Shown piece after piece: positions 35,539-47,832 of a stretch of 64,000 nt of DNA (position 1 is the first letter of the stretch; each line of letters starts with the position of its first letter). The DNA comes from Sinonovacula constricta. Its lineage: Eukaryota > Mollusca > Bivalvia > Cardiida > Solecurtidae. Location of the stretch: assembly GCA_007844125.1 (NCBI GenBank), contig CM017561.1, positions 19,345,170-19,409,169 of the forward strand. Reading direction: 5' to 3'. A program made the translations under genes and the position numbers. Under the pieces are notes generated by a model that was not told the origin of the DNA, did not search any database, and worked only from the letters and a program-made list of their open reading frames with translations.

Positions 35539-37304
35539 ATCGACAAACTATTTTAATCTGATAAATACAGATAAAATCGCCCAGTTTTCTAATCAAAATG
35601 TCCGCTACATAATTAATGTGATATTTGCCACTAATTATGTCCAGCAAGGAGAGATATCATCTGGCCCTTGGAAACTGTACGGGAAGGTAATGTATGCTGG
35701 TAAATTTATTTAGGTGTATATTGCCTCTAATCTTGCAATAATTAACAAAATACATCCGCCAGATGTCGTTATTAAGGTGGGTGACACTGTCGTTGCCATA
35801 GAAACACCTCCAGTTACAGCCGACGGGTATTCAATTGTGACTGACAATTATGTACTAATTGTAAAACATCTTTGACATGCAAATAAATGTTCTGTAATTA
35901 ATGTTGTTTCATTTTTTTAATTAATACAAAGTTCAAAAGCACACACTACTGTTGATGTATTTTAAGCCCTGTGTTTTCGTACGACTGTACTTTACTTTTG
36001 ATGTCAAAATGATGTGTTTTCATACAAAACCTAGATGCGCTTACAAAGTATGCCAATAAACATGAGTCTAAATATTTTTAGCTAATAATTGAAGAAAAGA
36101 TAGATAGAGAAAAGTGAAAACTATCGCCAATCATTACTTAAGTGACAATATAATTTTAAGATGATTCTGTACAAGGCTACAACTTAATATAGACTTGACA
36201 TAACGATAAATTTCTTAACATGTGGTAGTATTTTTGTTTTTATGAGTATATGTGTGTCCAATAAATCTGTGGGCAATGTTTTAGAAAGTTAAAAGTAAAA
36301 TGCTTTTAACGTGTTACAACAAATTGAAATATATTTTAAAATGCACTTGAATATGCACACACGTAGATTCAGACATTACGTACGGTTAGTTTGCTGAATT
36401 ATTTAGTTAAATGTTATAACATTGCTAGGTGATTAAGGGGTCCGAATTGCAATTTTAAAGTTTGTTCACAAAATCAAAATGTTGTCGAACCACAATAAGT
36501 ACTGAAATTAAATATACCTTTTGATCACTAGATTCAATGCAAATACGATGTCTTTCAACAGTTTGTGTTGTATTTAAATTGGGAAAAAAACGTTACGAGA
36601 CGTTTTTCAACTAAACCACAAAGTTTATCTATTTGCGCAAGCAGTATTATACACGTACAGAATGTTTTTACTTGAGACAGAGGCGGTTTAGTTTCTTATG
36701 TACCTTCTTACATACAGAGTTCTAGACACTTTAAAAATGGTATTTTTATGCAAGGACATAAGTGCATATAAAAATGACAGCGACACTGCAGTTTCTGTAA
36801 ATTATAGAATCAAGCAGTTACCCTATAAATGCCGGGATCGTATGAACTTAAAATTGTTATAGTTACTGAATAAGTATAATAATCGACAACGTTCGGTTTT
36901 AAATAATTCCGACATTATGTAATTGTTACTGCTAATGTACACATGAAGTTGCGTGTATTGTAAAGGCGACGTGATATTTTCTGTAAACAACAGACGGATA
37001 CCAAATTCAGACTCATTTTACAAGGCCATGCCATACATAGATGTTATTTGTGTCATGGGCGTAATTATCAATATAGGACAAGGTTTCGTCTAACGTGTTG
37101 CACGAATTGTAATTGTTATTGTTGATTCATGGACACTAGATGTTATGAAGTTGCCTTTTTAAAATGGCGCTATGGCATTTTCAGTAGAAGCATATAAAGA
37201 ACCTAAGAAATACTTGAGTGAAATCATGTGTAAATACGTAGTGTCGCATGTGTGTTACAGGAGGTATCACACAACTTGTCGACATCAAATAAATGTAACA
37301 ATGG
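35539..37304. other. AT-rich non-coding stretch
   Basis: The first 250 bp are rich in TAAT motifs and could be regulatory; the rest is featureless AT-rich sequence. The ORF beginning 37172 runs into MITE copy F and is not credited. Confidence 0.4.
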
Positions 37305-37807
37305 TTAAATGTGCTATCCGACAGTGTAACTTTACCAAAGCGTGTGACAATATATTTTCACGGTTTCCGGGAATTTATACATAATTTCTGCATAGTTTAG
37401 TCTGAGTTAAGGCGATTTTTAACACAACCTATATGCGAGACAGTACACATTGCGAAACAATAGTTCTAAATGATCATTCTATACAACCCTATAAATAAGC
37501 ACGGAAGTGACCTCTGCCAAAAATAGATACCGACGTCAGCGTGGACTGCCCGGTTGACACTATAACACGATCTCAAAAGTGAGTGGTCACGTGAGTGGTC
37601 ACGTGATTTACCTAGTTTATAAATAACTATCTCTGCAATGTGGCTTAGATAGGAAATACCTAATGACGATTGGGGTGTAATGCTTCACCTTTCACACAGA
37701 TCTAGGGCATCAATGAACATCATTTTGTTTGACCTTTTCTGGTAACAATGACTAATTTGGTTATTTGAGAAAAAATGTTTGGTCCAAATTGTTGGCTACC
37801 ACCTTAA
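37305..37807 (+). mobile_element. TTAA-flanked MITE, copy F (complete)
   Basis: TTAA (37305-37308), left end ATGTGCTATCCGACAGTGTAAC, interior with ACCGACGTCAGCGTGGACTG, and a duplicated GTGAGTGGTCAC (two 12-bp copies ending in CACGTG). The right end CCAAATTGTTGGCTACCACC is followed by TTAA (37804-37807). About 500 bp, non-coding. Confidence 0.85.
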
Positions 37808-38237
37808 ACCAGTGTTTTCGAAAATTTGGGCAATTTACTTTCTGCACAAATTCCTACTTTAGCCTAAGTTAAGACAACGTAGGACACTGCCTCCATTGTT
37901 TGATAATACAAAAAGTGCAATAAATCGTTTTTTCTCAATTCTATCAATTAGCGCTATGGTGAGTTTAGCTCAAATAGAGAGAATTACTAGAATGATAAAG
38001 AACAATGTAATCGTAAAAGAAACTGATCACGTGGTTTTCTTTGTTAAAGATAGCTATTTGTACAGCGGGAAATACATACATATAATGACGATTGGGATGG
38101 GTTTTTTTCACTGTCACAAAGATGTAGGCCTTAGATAAAGTGCATTCTATGTGATCTTTTCAGGGTCAAGAAATTTATTAGCTTGTTTTAGTGAAAAAAA
38201 AAACAACATGGTCCAAACTCTCGGATACCATCTTTAG
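37808..38237 (+). mobile_element. MITE, copy G (lacks 5' end, tandem with copy F)
   Basis: Starts inside the element (TTTGGGCAATTTACTTTCTG equivalent) immediately after copy F and continues to the right end CCAAACTCTCGGATACCATC and TTAG (mutated TTAA). Interior segments GATCACGTGGTTTTC and AATGACGATTGGGAT match copy F. Confidence 0.8.
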
Positions 38238-38679
38238 TTTTCCGTAGTAAAATGATCAACAACTTTTCAGGTGGTAATCAATCCGTCGTACAACATGTTG
38301 GTGAAATATGAGCGTGCAGTTAATGTCAGCATGACATCCTTTATTATTACCCGCAATGGTTGGAAAATTCCCTGTTATAAGAGTCATCATGTGATAATTG
38401 ATAGGTGTTAATGTAATATCTAGAAAATATTCCGACATGTAGTCATTGTTATCATGTAGTTGCATGACAATTTATGACATGCATGGCATTTACTGTTGGT
38501 AAAATGATGGTCAGACTAATCCGCCGGTGTTTATTAACACCAATGCTTCATAATTACGTACACACTCTACATGATCGCTTTTTCGATGCTTTAATAATTG
38601 GGTACGTATGAACAAACACGTGTAACAGCTGTAATGATCTATAAAAAGACATCCCAAGGTATCTAAACATAGCAGGAGT
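38238..38679. other. Non-coding stretch
   Basis: Nothing recognised. Confidence 0.45.
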
Positions 38680-38960
38680 CATTGTCAGAGAGCCCATTAA
38701 TTGAGCACAGGATATCGTGATTACTGGTAATTCCTGATAGGCGGCGATCTCTGATATTTAGTACCGGATATAAACTAGTCCCATGCGCGGAAAATCCGAC
38801 CTCCAGATGTGCCTAATATGGACTGGTCATCGGCATTGAAATGACACAGACAACGGGATAATTATAACGTGCTGCCTGCGAACGAAGTAATTGATTAATG
38901 AATGCATTAAGGACAATAGCGTTAATTGGCACTTGCATTAATTCGGCACTGAGCTGTCAA
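38680..38960. promoter_or_regulatory. Homeodomain-site-rich segment, possible enhancer
   Basis: Dense TAAT-core motifs (CCATTAATTGAG, GTAATTGATTAATGAATGC, GTTAATTGGC, CATTAATTCGG) together with a TGATTACTGGTAATTCC segment, in sequence of mixed composition without ORFs. It is a candidate conserved non-coding element; this is pattern-based inference only. Confidence 0.25.
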
Positions 38961-39003
38961 GTCAAGGATTTTATCGCTGACTAACTGGCTCCACCTGCTG
39001 CTG

Positions 39004-39345
39004 CACATGATGGTGCTGGTGGTGATGGTGCTTGTGGTGGTGGTGATGGTAGTGGTTATGGTGGTGCTGGTGGTGTTGTGGATGGTGGTAATGTTGGTTG
39101 TGGTAATGTTGGTGCTGCTGATGGGGGTGGTGATGGTGGTAGTGGTGGTGATAATAGTGGTGGTCTGGATGCTGCTGATGGTGACGATGTAGCTGGCGGT
39201 GGTGGTTTTGGTAATGGTGATGGTGGTTTATGTGCTGGTGGTGGTAATTATGTTTGTGAAGGTGGTGGTGGGGTGAGTTCTGCTGATGGTGGTGATGGTG
39301 ATGATGGCAGTGGTGATGCTGCTGCTGCTAATGATGTGGTTGCTG
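39004..39345. repeat. TGG/GAT/GCT-rich low-complexity tract
   Basis: About 340 bp of imperfect trinucleotide repeat dominated by TGGTGG, with GATGGT and GCTGCT interspersed. It gives Val/Met- and Gly/Asp-rich translations in two frames (ORFs 39007 and 39078) that are compositional, not genic. The guanine-rich plus strand could form G-quadruplexes. Confidence 0.9.
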
Positions 39346-39690
39346 CTGATGGCAATGATTACAAAACAATATGTAAATCAATGTTTAGCGCATACGGCTA
39401 CTGTTTAACTGTTAAAATGGATTTAAAACAATATTTAATATGATAATAGGAAGCATATCATCAGTTCTTTTTAAATGTTTTGGCCATTTCTTTTTTACTG
39501 TATAGATACTTAATCGTCAATTTTGCCGTGTTGTGTGTCGGGGAGCCATACCACTGCTTGCCTCACAAATATACATATGTCATATGTCACAAACAGTAAG
39601 AGCGCTATAGATACAGCATCTAAATACACATTAATATTTAACAGGTCTGGTCCATTCATATGGTAAATTAATTAAAATTCTTATCTGCAA

Positions 39691-39692
39691 AT

Positions 39693-39747
<55 letters not shown>

Positions 39748-39777
39748 TAATAATAAAACTACTACTACTACAACTTT

Positions 39778-39849
<72 letters not shown>

Positions 39850-39868
39850 AACTACTACTACTACTAAA
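39691..39868. repeat. Compound (AAT)n-(ACT)n microsatellite
   Basis: About 55 bp of TAA repeats followed, after a short mixed segment, by about 110 bp of TAC/ACT repeats. The minus-strand poly-Ser/poly-Ile ORF is its translation. Confidence 0.97.
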
Positions 39869-42140
39869 AATCATAATAATGATGATAAATAAAGATGATT
39901 ACAAATAACTTGGTGTAATAAAACAAACCTTCTCATAAACAGTTAAAGACAGTCACACAATTGATGCAATCAAATTACTTGTGATGATAATAAATGTTTT
40001 TTGTTGTTTTTTCATCTTAACGCATTTCAACTCATTAAAATTTTCGAAACAGATATAAATGCAAAAATATATTCGCAGTCATGTTATAAATTCTTTATTT
40101 AACAACAACAACAACAACAACAACATTTCATCATTCCAACCCAGAGACCACAAAACCACACAATCACTCAGATATTTAAGCCATATTATTTGCCCGGTGA
40201 CTAATTGTTAATGCATGTCACTGGTAAAGTACACTTTACCGTAACTCTATACCATGGGACATTTCACAGACCATGTTAGATTGTTCAAAAGAACTGAACC
40301 GTTATTCCGGTAGCCCCGGCAACGCACGTAGGAGTAGATACACTGAGATGCCCTTCCTTGAAATTTAATTTGTTACCACAACTATGCATGAACAGAGTTT
40401 TGTGTCTTATATAAAATCGAATAGAAAACGGAGATTAAAGTAAGGAGTGATTGAAGCTCACGTATGTGTATGTTCGTGTTATATTAATTCCCATACGTAC
40501 CATCTTTTATCAAGTATTGCAGAAAAGTGAATTTATTTTTGTTTAGCTTTTTTGTATAGTTTGACGACTTTTATCATTTTAAATTGTAAATTAAGACAGT
40601 ATTTCATTTGTTAATGTCTGTTGTTTTTTTTCATTGCATGACATGTTTTTATAACTTGGCCTGGTGTTTTGATAATAAATAACAGACCCTTTCCCATTAC
40701 TTTTAAGCCTCGTGTTGTCGTTTTGGTTTTTATTGACACCAAACTGTTAAGCAGAGATTCATCAACACATCACTTAAGCAGATGGTATTTCTTATGTGAG
40801 CAGGTAATAAACTTCGCTTGTCTCCAAGCAATCGTGCGTTGCCACATTTAAATGCGATTTCCGTGAAGCGTCAACTATCAGATTGTCTGTGATATGAAAT
40901 ATTTAATGGATTCCATGTATATGTCTTGACAACATTTGCTACTTTAACATTGTAAATCTATGGTTGATATAATCCACAAAGGTGAACAATCAACAATAAT
41001 CATAATATAGATGCATAAACAAGTACAGGCATTGTCTCGCCTTACACAACACTGATATAACTCCCCTGGAGATATTGCTCCATGGGAAGTATTTCGTTGG
41101 CACCTTACAATGATTGCAACGAATATTGTTCCAGCCAAACGGTAACGTCAAGATGCCCCATTTTGGCAGACAAACCTACCTATATCCGACTAAGAAAATA
41201 GAGATCTAAGATGAATATATACCAGCAAATGTTTATATATACATTGTATATACAAATTAAATTTCTTTGAACCATGTGTTGTGTATTTTACTTAGATAGG
41301 CAAGTCCTGAACAATAAAATATGGCATTGGTTTTGGTGAATTCAAGTTGAGTAATGGGCAAAGTGAGGTTGACCTAAAAACTTGCATAGTTTAAGTAACA
41401 AGAGAAGGGCAGTTTGAATGGATGATGAACTTTATGGGATCAGCAACTTCAAATATGTCCTCACCCGACTGAATTGCTGAAATGAGTTGCGACTCACACG
41501 AATCTCGTTCACCGAGACGATATTTTACTGAGATAACGTAAGAATCGGTTACCGAACTGAATGAATGAGTAACCGTTACCCATCCTCAAACCTTCCCCAG
41601 TTTTCTGTCGTTGAAGTTTAAGAGCATTTATCCTTATATTAAAGGTCTATGCGATCCCTTTTATCTAGAAGTAAAATCTTAAACATGCGATCTGTGTGAA
41701 ATAAAAAAGATAAGATGGCTTCTGAATCACTTAGCACAGCATGCCCCACTTCGTGACATCAATTACCGATTATATCACCTTCACGAGGTATCAGTGAACA
41801 TAGTAGGTCCATGAAAAGCTGTTCTGGGACCTAGAATGTTATCAAATCTTTCCAGACGAGATGTCACTCAGTACCAGCATAGTTGGTACTAGATCTACTC
41901 TTACTCAGTGTCACGAATTATCTGACAATATTCGGCATGTTCCCCCCCCCCCCCCCCCCCCAGTTTTTATTGCGTTTACACTGGAAATTTATACAAAACA
42001 TGTTCTAATATTCAAATACATAAACATTTATTCAACTGTTTTGACGCCTTCAGACTAATATTTGTGTTTTGGAAAATCGTATAGAAATATGTGGCGTCTG
42101 GTCGATGTCTTACTTTTAAGTATAAAATTCCTTCATTTTC
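39869..42140. other. Non-coding stretch
   Basis: No gene is supported. It contains an (AAC)n tract (about 40103-40125) and a run of 20 C residues (41942-41961). Confidence 0.45.
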
Positions 42141-42425
42141 AGTGTCAGATGCTTTCCTTTAAGTATCAGATGTTTTTCTTGAGGTATCAGATGTTTCCCT
42201 TTTAAGTATCAGATGTTTTCCTTGAGGTATCAGATATTTCCCTTTTAAGTATCAGATGCTTTCCTTTTAAATATCAGATCCTTCGCTTAAGTATCAGATG
42301 TTTCCCTTTTAAGTATCAGATGTTTTCCTTGAGGTATCAGATGTTTCCCTTTTAAGTATCAGATGCTTTCCTTTTAAATATCAGATGCTTCGCTTAAGTA
42401 TCAGATGCCTTCATTTTAAGTATCA
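42141..42425. repeat. About 21-bp tandem array with 107-bp higher-order unit
   Basis: Thirteen or so units built on AAGTATCAGATGTTTTCC. The order of variants (tttccctttt, ttttccttgagg, tttccctttt, ctttccttttaaat, cttcgctt) is repeated with a shift of 107 bp (42191 to 42298), showing a five-unit block duplication. Confidence 0.9.
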
Positions 42426-44089
42426 AGAGTCTTGTAGTCGTTTTATGCAATCATCTTGCTCAATATATACAGAGGCACACTGTTAGTGACAGTGTCCTTT
42501 ATTGCTTATCAAGTTAATTCCTCACACAAACATTACAAGTTAAAAGTTAGTTTGACACTGGCAGTGTCATTTTTCTTATTGTAGAAAATGTCACTTTTTT
42601 AAAAGCCCGTTTCCATTTAAAGAGGCCTATCAGCACAGTTCTGCTGATTGAACTAAATGTTTCCATTAGATATGATACTGTTTATAGCAATGTTCCAAAT
42701 CACTGAAAACAGATATTTAACAATAGTAATGGCCGTGCTTGGACCCATAGTGAGTGTACGTTTAATAGACTGTGGGGTCCGAAAAATGACATTGAACCCG
42801 TGGACGCATTTGGATGTATTTTGACGGGTGTTTTAAAACCAAAAATATGTCTATAATAAAGTTCAAAATTATGATAAATGCCATGCAACTTCATTAGTGA
42901 ATAACTTTTCTTGATACATTGTACGATACGGACAAAGGAAAGTAGTTTACAAATAAAAGATTATCAAAACTAGTTTTAGCGATTTCAAATATTCAACTTT
43001 TTCTCACTGCTGTATGCATATGCAGAAGGTAAGTGCGCATGCGTATGAAAGCCCCTGACAGTACATGACAACTTAGTTATCATGTTAACCTGTACATCTA
43101 ACATCTGATAAGACAGTTAAAACTGTTTACCAACTTTTTTTCACGATGTTCTTAACATTAGTCATGACGAGCACTAATACGGCTATCAAGATGAAAATTA
43201 TTTTGACTATAAAGTATTATTTTGTTCAAACTTGATTCATCGTCCGTCGCTAGTCCATGAACAGTTTGTGACTCAAGCGGATTGTGCACGAAAAGTCTTG
43301 ACTTTAATGTTATCTATTTGTAAAATTTGTAAAAGTTTTCTTTTTTTCACATGTGTTTTTGTTTCGTAAATGACCAAAACCAAAGTTGATGTTGAAGATG
43401 AGATTAACGTGTATTTAAATAATCCATTTAAAATATACCTTTTATCGTATCGGCTTCCACCCTCGTTAGCAACTTTATGTTGTAATATTGCATGTAACAT
43501 ATATTTTTAAACTACCATAATTATATGCTGACGGATCTGTGTTAAAGATTTACTCTTTATTACTTATATAACTTATGTAATTGCAACTTCCAAATAACAC
43601 TTTTTAACGTTCCCCACCTCTCCAGTTAAAACATTATGGGTAGGGCTATATGTGTTTATTTCTTGCAATGGTGGGCCGACGAACTGTGCCAGGATGGCCG
43701 CGCATGTTTTGTGTGTGGCCAAACATTTCACGTCTGATTACCACACGCTTGGCTCCCCTATGTGAAGATTGTTGCGCTTAACTGCCGCTGCAGATGGTCA
43801 GAAAAGATAGACAGATAATAAGGACTTTAAATGGCGGACAAATCTGCTTTTGCCATTCATATATGAGGACACTTTCAGCACATTTAGACCACGCACGTGG
43901 TGGTTATCCTTTGTAATTAGGTTAATCGGTCTCGAACGTGTGTCCGGAATAAGGACAAAGATAATTAACAATGATTTTGATTTTAAGCCGAACTTTTAAA
44001 AAGGAGCTTATAGGTTGATGAAAACCGAGCCGGGGTGTAAGGTCCAACAATAAGAGTTTCTATTAGATGTTGGTTCAATTTTTGTTCTT
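42426..44089. other. Non-coding stretch
   Basis: No gene is supported. A 37-codon ATG frame at 43668-43781 (MVGRRTVPGWPRM...) is too short and unsupported to call. Confidence 0.4.
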
Positions 44090-44312
44090 ATATTCTCCTT
44101 ACCGACACAGTTATCATATTGGCAGCGCCTTGCTATCTTTTGAGTAAGGAAGACCCTAGACATATGCCTGGGTAGAACCAGAAGCAGGTCAGATGGTATA
44201 CATTCACACATGAAAGTCCTCAGTCCCGACCGGAAGTAGAATCCACGTGAAGATCGGGTGAAGTTTTACAAGTACGGGGACTTTAACCGCTAGGCAATGT
44301 GGCGCCTCCTTT
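44090..44312 (-). repeat. tRNA-derived SINE-like repeat, copy S5
   Basis: Minus-strand head with clear box A (TTGCCTAGCGGTTAAAGTCC) and a degenerate box B (GTGGATTCTACTTCC), followed by the family body ('gggtagaaccagaagcaggtc' read on plus, 'ggaagaccctagacatatgc'). Confidence 0.75.
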
Positions 44313-45375
44313 CTGGTTTAAACATTTAAAGGATAATATTTTAGGTTTGCTTTGAAGATGAGTCATGAAAAAGCGAAATGCCCGCCTAGAAGCAGACATT
44401 TGTGGATGTTATATTTTCACTGTTATGCCATATAACGATTAAAATATGTTTTTTTTAATGGGAAATATGGAAAACAAACAAAAACAACCAAAAATTACAA
44501 CTTATGCAACTATCTATTTTTAGGTGTTTAGTGTAGAGAACATCGTGGAATGAATTTCGAAATACAATGTACAATGTCTCAATAATCATTGTTTAGAAAT
44601 AATCCCCTGACTGATGTCTGATGCATAACATTGTTGGGGAAATGGGACGCCAAATAATGGTGAAAAGCAGCCCTAGATTTTTAAATAAAGATGTTGCACC
44701 TCCTCAAACTTATCTAGCAAAGTTTCCCTTTTATTGATAATTCTTCAATTACCGAAAAGTGCTGACAGATGCGTGTTCTAAATCCGTCGTCTAGTGTTGA
44801 TCATCGTCCAATCGTTGCAATCTTATCGGCTATGTGAGCATTTCAACGCCGGATAGATTGCTATTTCAATAAAGATAGCTTCGTTGTTTTGTTCTGTTCA
44901 TTTACTGTGTGCTGATTGATATATCGAAATTGACCTATGTGTTTTTGTTGTGTTTCTTGCTTTAAAGTCTAAACAGAGGCTTGGCCGAACGACTGTTGAC
45001 CCAAGACCAGCTTACACGACCGTTTTCAAGTTTGAATACCAATGGTTCGTTGGTTTTATTTAGATGATAACATGTTACACTTTTTCTTGCAATAATAATA
45101 CGTTAAATTGTATTCGTACACAGACGTAGTTTTATCATAAACGACTTGTTATCTACTTATTACAAACTTATACCGTATAAGCATCTTATTGTCACATTTC
45201 ACAGAATGGGAGTAATTCCATTATTATTTTTCAACTTGAACTGTGTAACAAAAATATATCAACGTTGCTGTTTTTCTGTTGTTAAAAATTATATATTATA
45301 ATATCGATTAAAGGACTCCCCATTTCAGTGTTCATTTGAACCCAAACCCTCCGCTAAATCTTAATTTTTCATTGT
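44313..45375. other. AT-rich non-coding stretch
   Basis: Nothing recognised. Confidence 0.5.
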
Positions 45376-45858
45376 TCAAAATAATATAGGAACATATGGA
45401 ACTTTAATTTTGATGTTAATTATTTGGAATTTGTCGCAAAGGTTGGTATTAGGTTCCTCTGAAGCTTGAATGTAGCCAGTGAGTGTCTTGTGATTTTTGT
45501 AAAAGTCTGGATGCTTTCCCCGGTGGGGGCAGTTATTATCACTTGAGGGGAGCGGTGGAAACAGTAGCAAGGGATGACGGGAAGAAGGGTGGACTGACAG
45601 TGACGAATCAGCGGCCAACGATCGATTAAAATCGTGCCCCTGTGATCTGACGGATTTCAAGAGTGGGAAAGACGCGTCGGACATGCCGACGATGGGAAAT
45701 ATGAAATGACCGTAGTAATAATTCAGTCTGTCATTAAATGCCGGCCTCAGATGACCCCAAGCAGCGGTCAAAGTTGATGGAAGGTCGTTTAAGGCTCTTC
45801 GCCTTTCTTTTCTGCCAATTTTCCGAACCCATTTCGCCACCGTTTTGTAGCAAGTCAC
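45376..45858 (-). CDS. 160-codon open frame of uncertain status
   Basis: The longest ORF in the window outside tandem repeats. It opens at GTG rather than ATG, right after GAGGTCAG, which could be a splice acceptor. It is basic at the start (KWVRKIGRKERRRAL), then Ser/Pro/His-rich (SSLSVHPSSRHPLLLFPPL), without a recognisable domain. The local base composition is GC-richer than the flanks, which lengthens chance ORFs on both strands; a plus-strand frame at 45738-45929 overlaps. It could be a last exon or chance. Confidence 0.22.
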   Translation of the reverse strand: MTCYKTVAKWVRKIGRKERRRALNDLPSTLTAAWGHLRPAFNDRLNYYYGHFIFPIVGMSDASFPLLKSVRSQGHDFNRSLAADSSLSVHPSSRHPLLLFPPLPSSDNNCPHRGKHPDFYKNHKTLTGYIQASEEPNTNLCDKFQIINIKIKVPYVPILF

Positions 45859-45929
45859 TGACCTCGGTGGTGACTGGTTCGGGTTTTGCCCCGAAACTAA
45901 CTCGAGTCAACACGAATCACGGTCTCTGA

Positions 45930-47832
45930 GATACAGTCAACAAGGTGCACTCGTAGTCGACGTTCGAACCGGCTCGTCAGTCAAACGCATGTTTATTGTG
46001 CATACACGTCAGGAGAAATATTTACGGTGCATTCTTATAAGCCGTCAATGCGCTGTTTTGAACCTTCTATCCCGCCTTGGGTTCTGATAGCTTTTTAGTT
46101 GTAATTGCCTCCAAAAGGGAATAACACGTTTTAAATAGATTTAAACATGGGACTTCTATATTGCTGCATTTAATCAAAACTTCTATTCCTACATGCTCAG
46201 TTAGAAAATAAATTATGTTGTTGAGATTCAAGCGGCTAAAACTGTCGAAAACCGTTTCGATGCTTTGCTTATTCTTATATAAAATAGCATTTTTTTTGGC
46301 AGACACTATATTGACTTAAAGTCAGGTAATTAGATTTAATATAATCTTTCTGGTTTTAAAAATGCTTCTATTTAAGAAAAATGAAAGTTGTTTTAAGTAA
46401 TATAAAATGTAGGCGAAGTAACATTTGCCATGAAAAACTTTTCCGTAAATAAAATACCATATCACTAACTGACAACAAAAATAGACTTTTAAATCACACC
46501 CTGATTTATTTTACACACAATGTTGCTGTTTTTTTAAGTGATCAACCCCTGCAAAAACAGCAGGGATGGAATTGTTTCGATCAGTAACTATGTAATGCAT
46601 AAATTACACATGAAATTAATTAATTAATAAAGATTTTCTATGTCAGACTAGCCACTTAGACCGAACACTTCCACTTTCAAGAATACTTATTGTTCTACAA
46701 GTCAATTTGTCTTAACTTAAATATGTCTTAAACGCACGACCCACAGCTGCAACAAGCTTTAATATAATCTAAGTTTGACAGTTTATAATATTTTATTTCT
46801 GAAAATATTCAAAGATTTTTAAATTTTCTTCAGTGATTTAAATGATTATGAAACTGAATAGTTTGGTTTTTGGCTATTTTAAATTACTTATATCTTTATT
46901 TTTTCTAAAAGATATGCCAGGGTTATCTGTTCAGCAAAATATCTGATTTTAAAGGGATAAACTATGTTCATTTAAAGAGAACAACTTGGAATGCACCGTA
47001 TTTCAGCACATATCTTGCAGTTGTTCACAAAAGAATATTTTATGTAAATGCACGCTACGTCGGTTTATAAATGATAAGGAATGCAAGATGCCCGCGATTT
47101 AATCTTGGATACAGCTATTTTAAGAAAGTCTGCGATAAAATGGTATTTTAATTTTAACCTAAAGTATTTCAGATATTTTAGAAGGTAAAAAACAAAAATC
47201 AGCACATATCACCTACGATATGTTGATAAACAGCTATTTCGTATAAATTTCGGACTTCAGTCGACATTCAATTTTGTATTTTTTAGGCAGAACATCTGTC
47301 TTGATAATGTTATGTTTGATAGGATTCAAAATATTTATAATATATTTTAATATTTACCAGTAACTGCAAGACTTAAGTTCAGTCGGATTTAATATTCGTA
47401 AATTCTTTTATTTAGTAGAATTTTCGGCATCCGAATGTTCGGCTGTGTGTCCACTGAACACTCACTATACGACTAACTAGTATTTGTTTTAGATCATTTC
47501 CCGCGGTCTGGCTTTAATGGGTTGTCTGTTAGAATGCTAAAACACGAAGATCAGTGGCCAAAGAGAGACACTCGAAGTTTCAGATATACAAGTACTGTGT
47601 AGTTGGATAGCATATCTCAGCCTTTCATAAGTGAACAAATGAACAAAAGCTTCAATATTATGTAAACAACTGAAGTCAAACTGATTTTTCCCTCCTACAC
47701 GTTTATATTATAAACTATGACACTTCGTGACTTAAAACAAAGTATTCAAAGTTTTGTCATTTTAATGATTGGACGGCTCGGGACATATTTGAATTTTCGG
47801 CACACAACCTCCAATGTTCGAACTTACACTGA
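45930..47832. other. AT-rich non-coding stretch
   Basis: No gene is supported. A 78-codon minus frame (46067-46306) starts at GTG after a possible acceptor (CAATATAG) and has some coding-like texture, but it is too weak to call. Confidence 0.4.

Noticed and set aside
37172..37384. 70-codon ORF starting MAFSVEAYKEPKK
   Set aside because: Its second half is MITE copy F, and an overlapping upstream ATG reads a different frame.
39007..39443. Gly/Asp-rich and Val/Met-rich ORFs
   Set aside because: Compositional by-products of a TGG/GAT-rich simple repeat open in two frames.
39668..39874. Poly-Ser/poly-Ile ORF
   Set aside because: Translation of the (AAT)n-(ACT)n microsatellite.
41942..41961. 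Run of 20 C residues as a functional element
   Set aside because: Homopolymers of this kind are common and error-prone in assemblies; no context suggests function.
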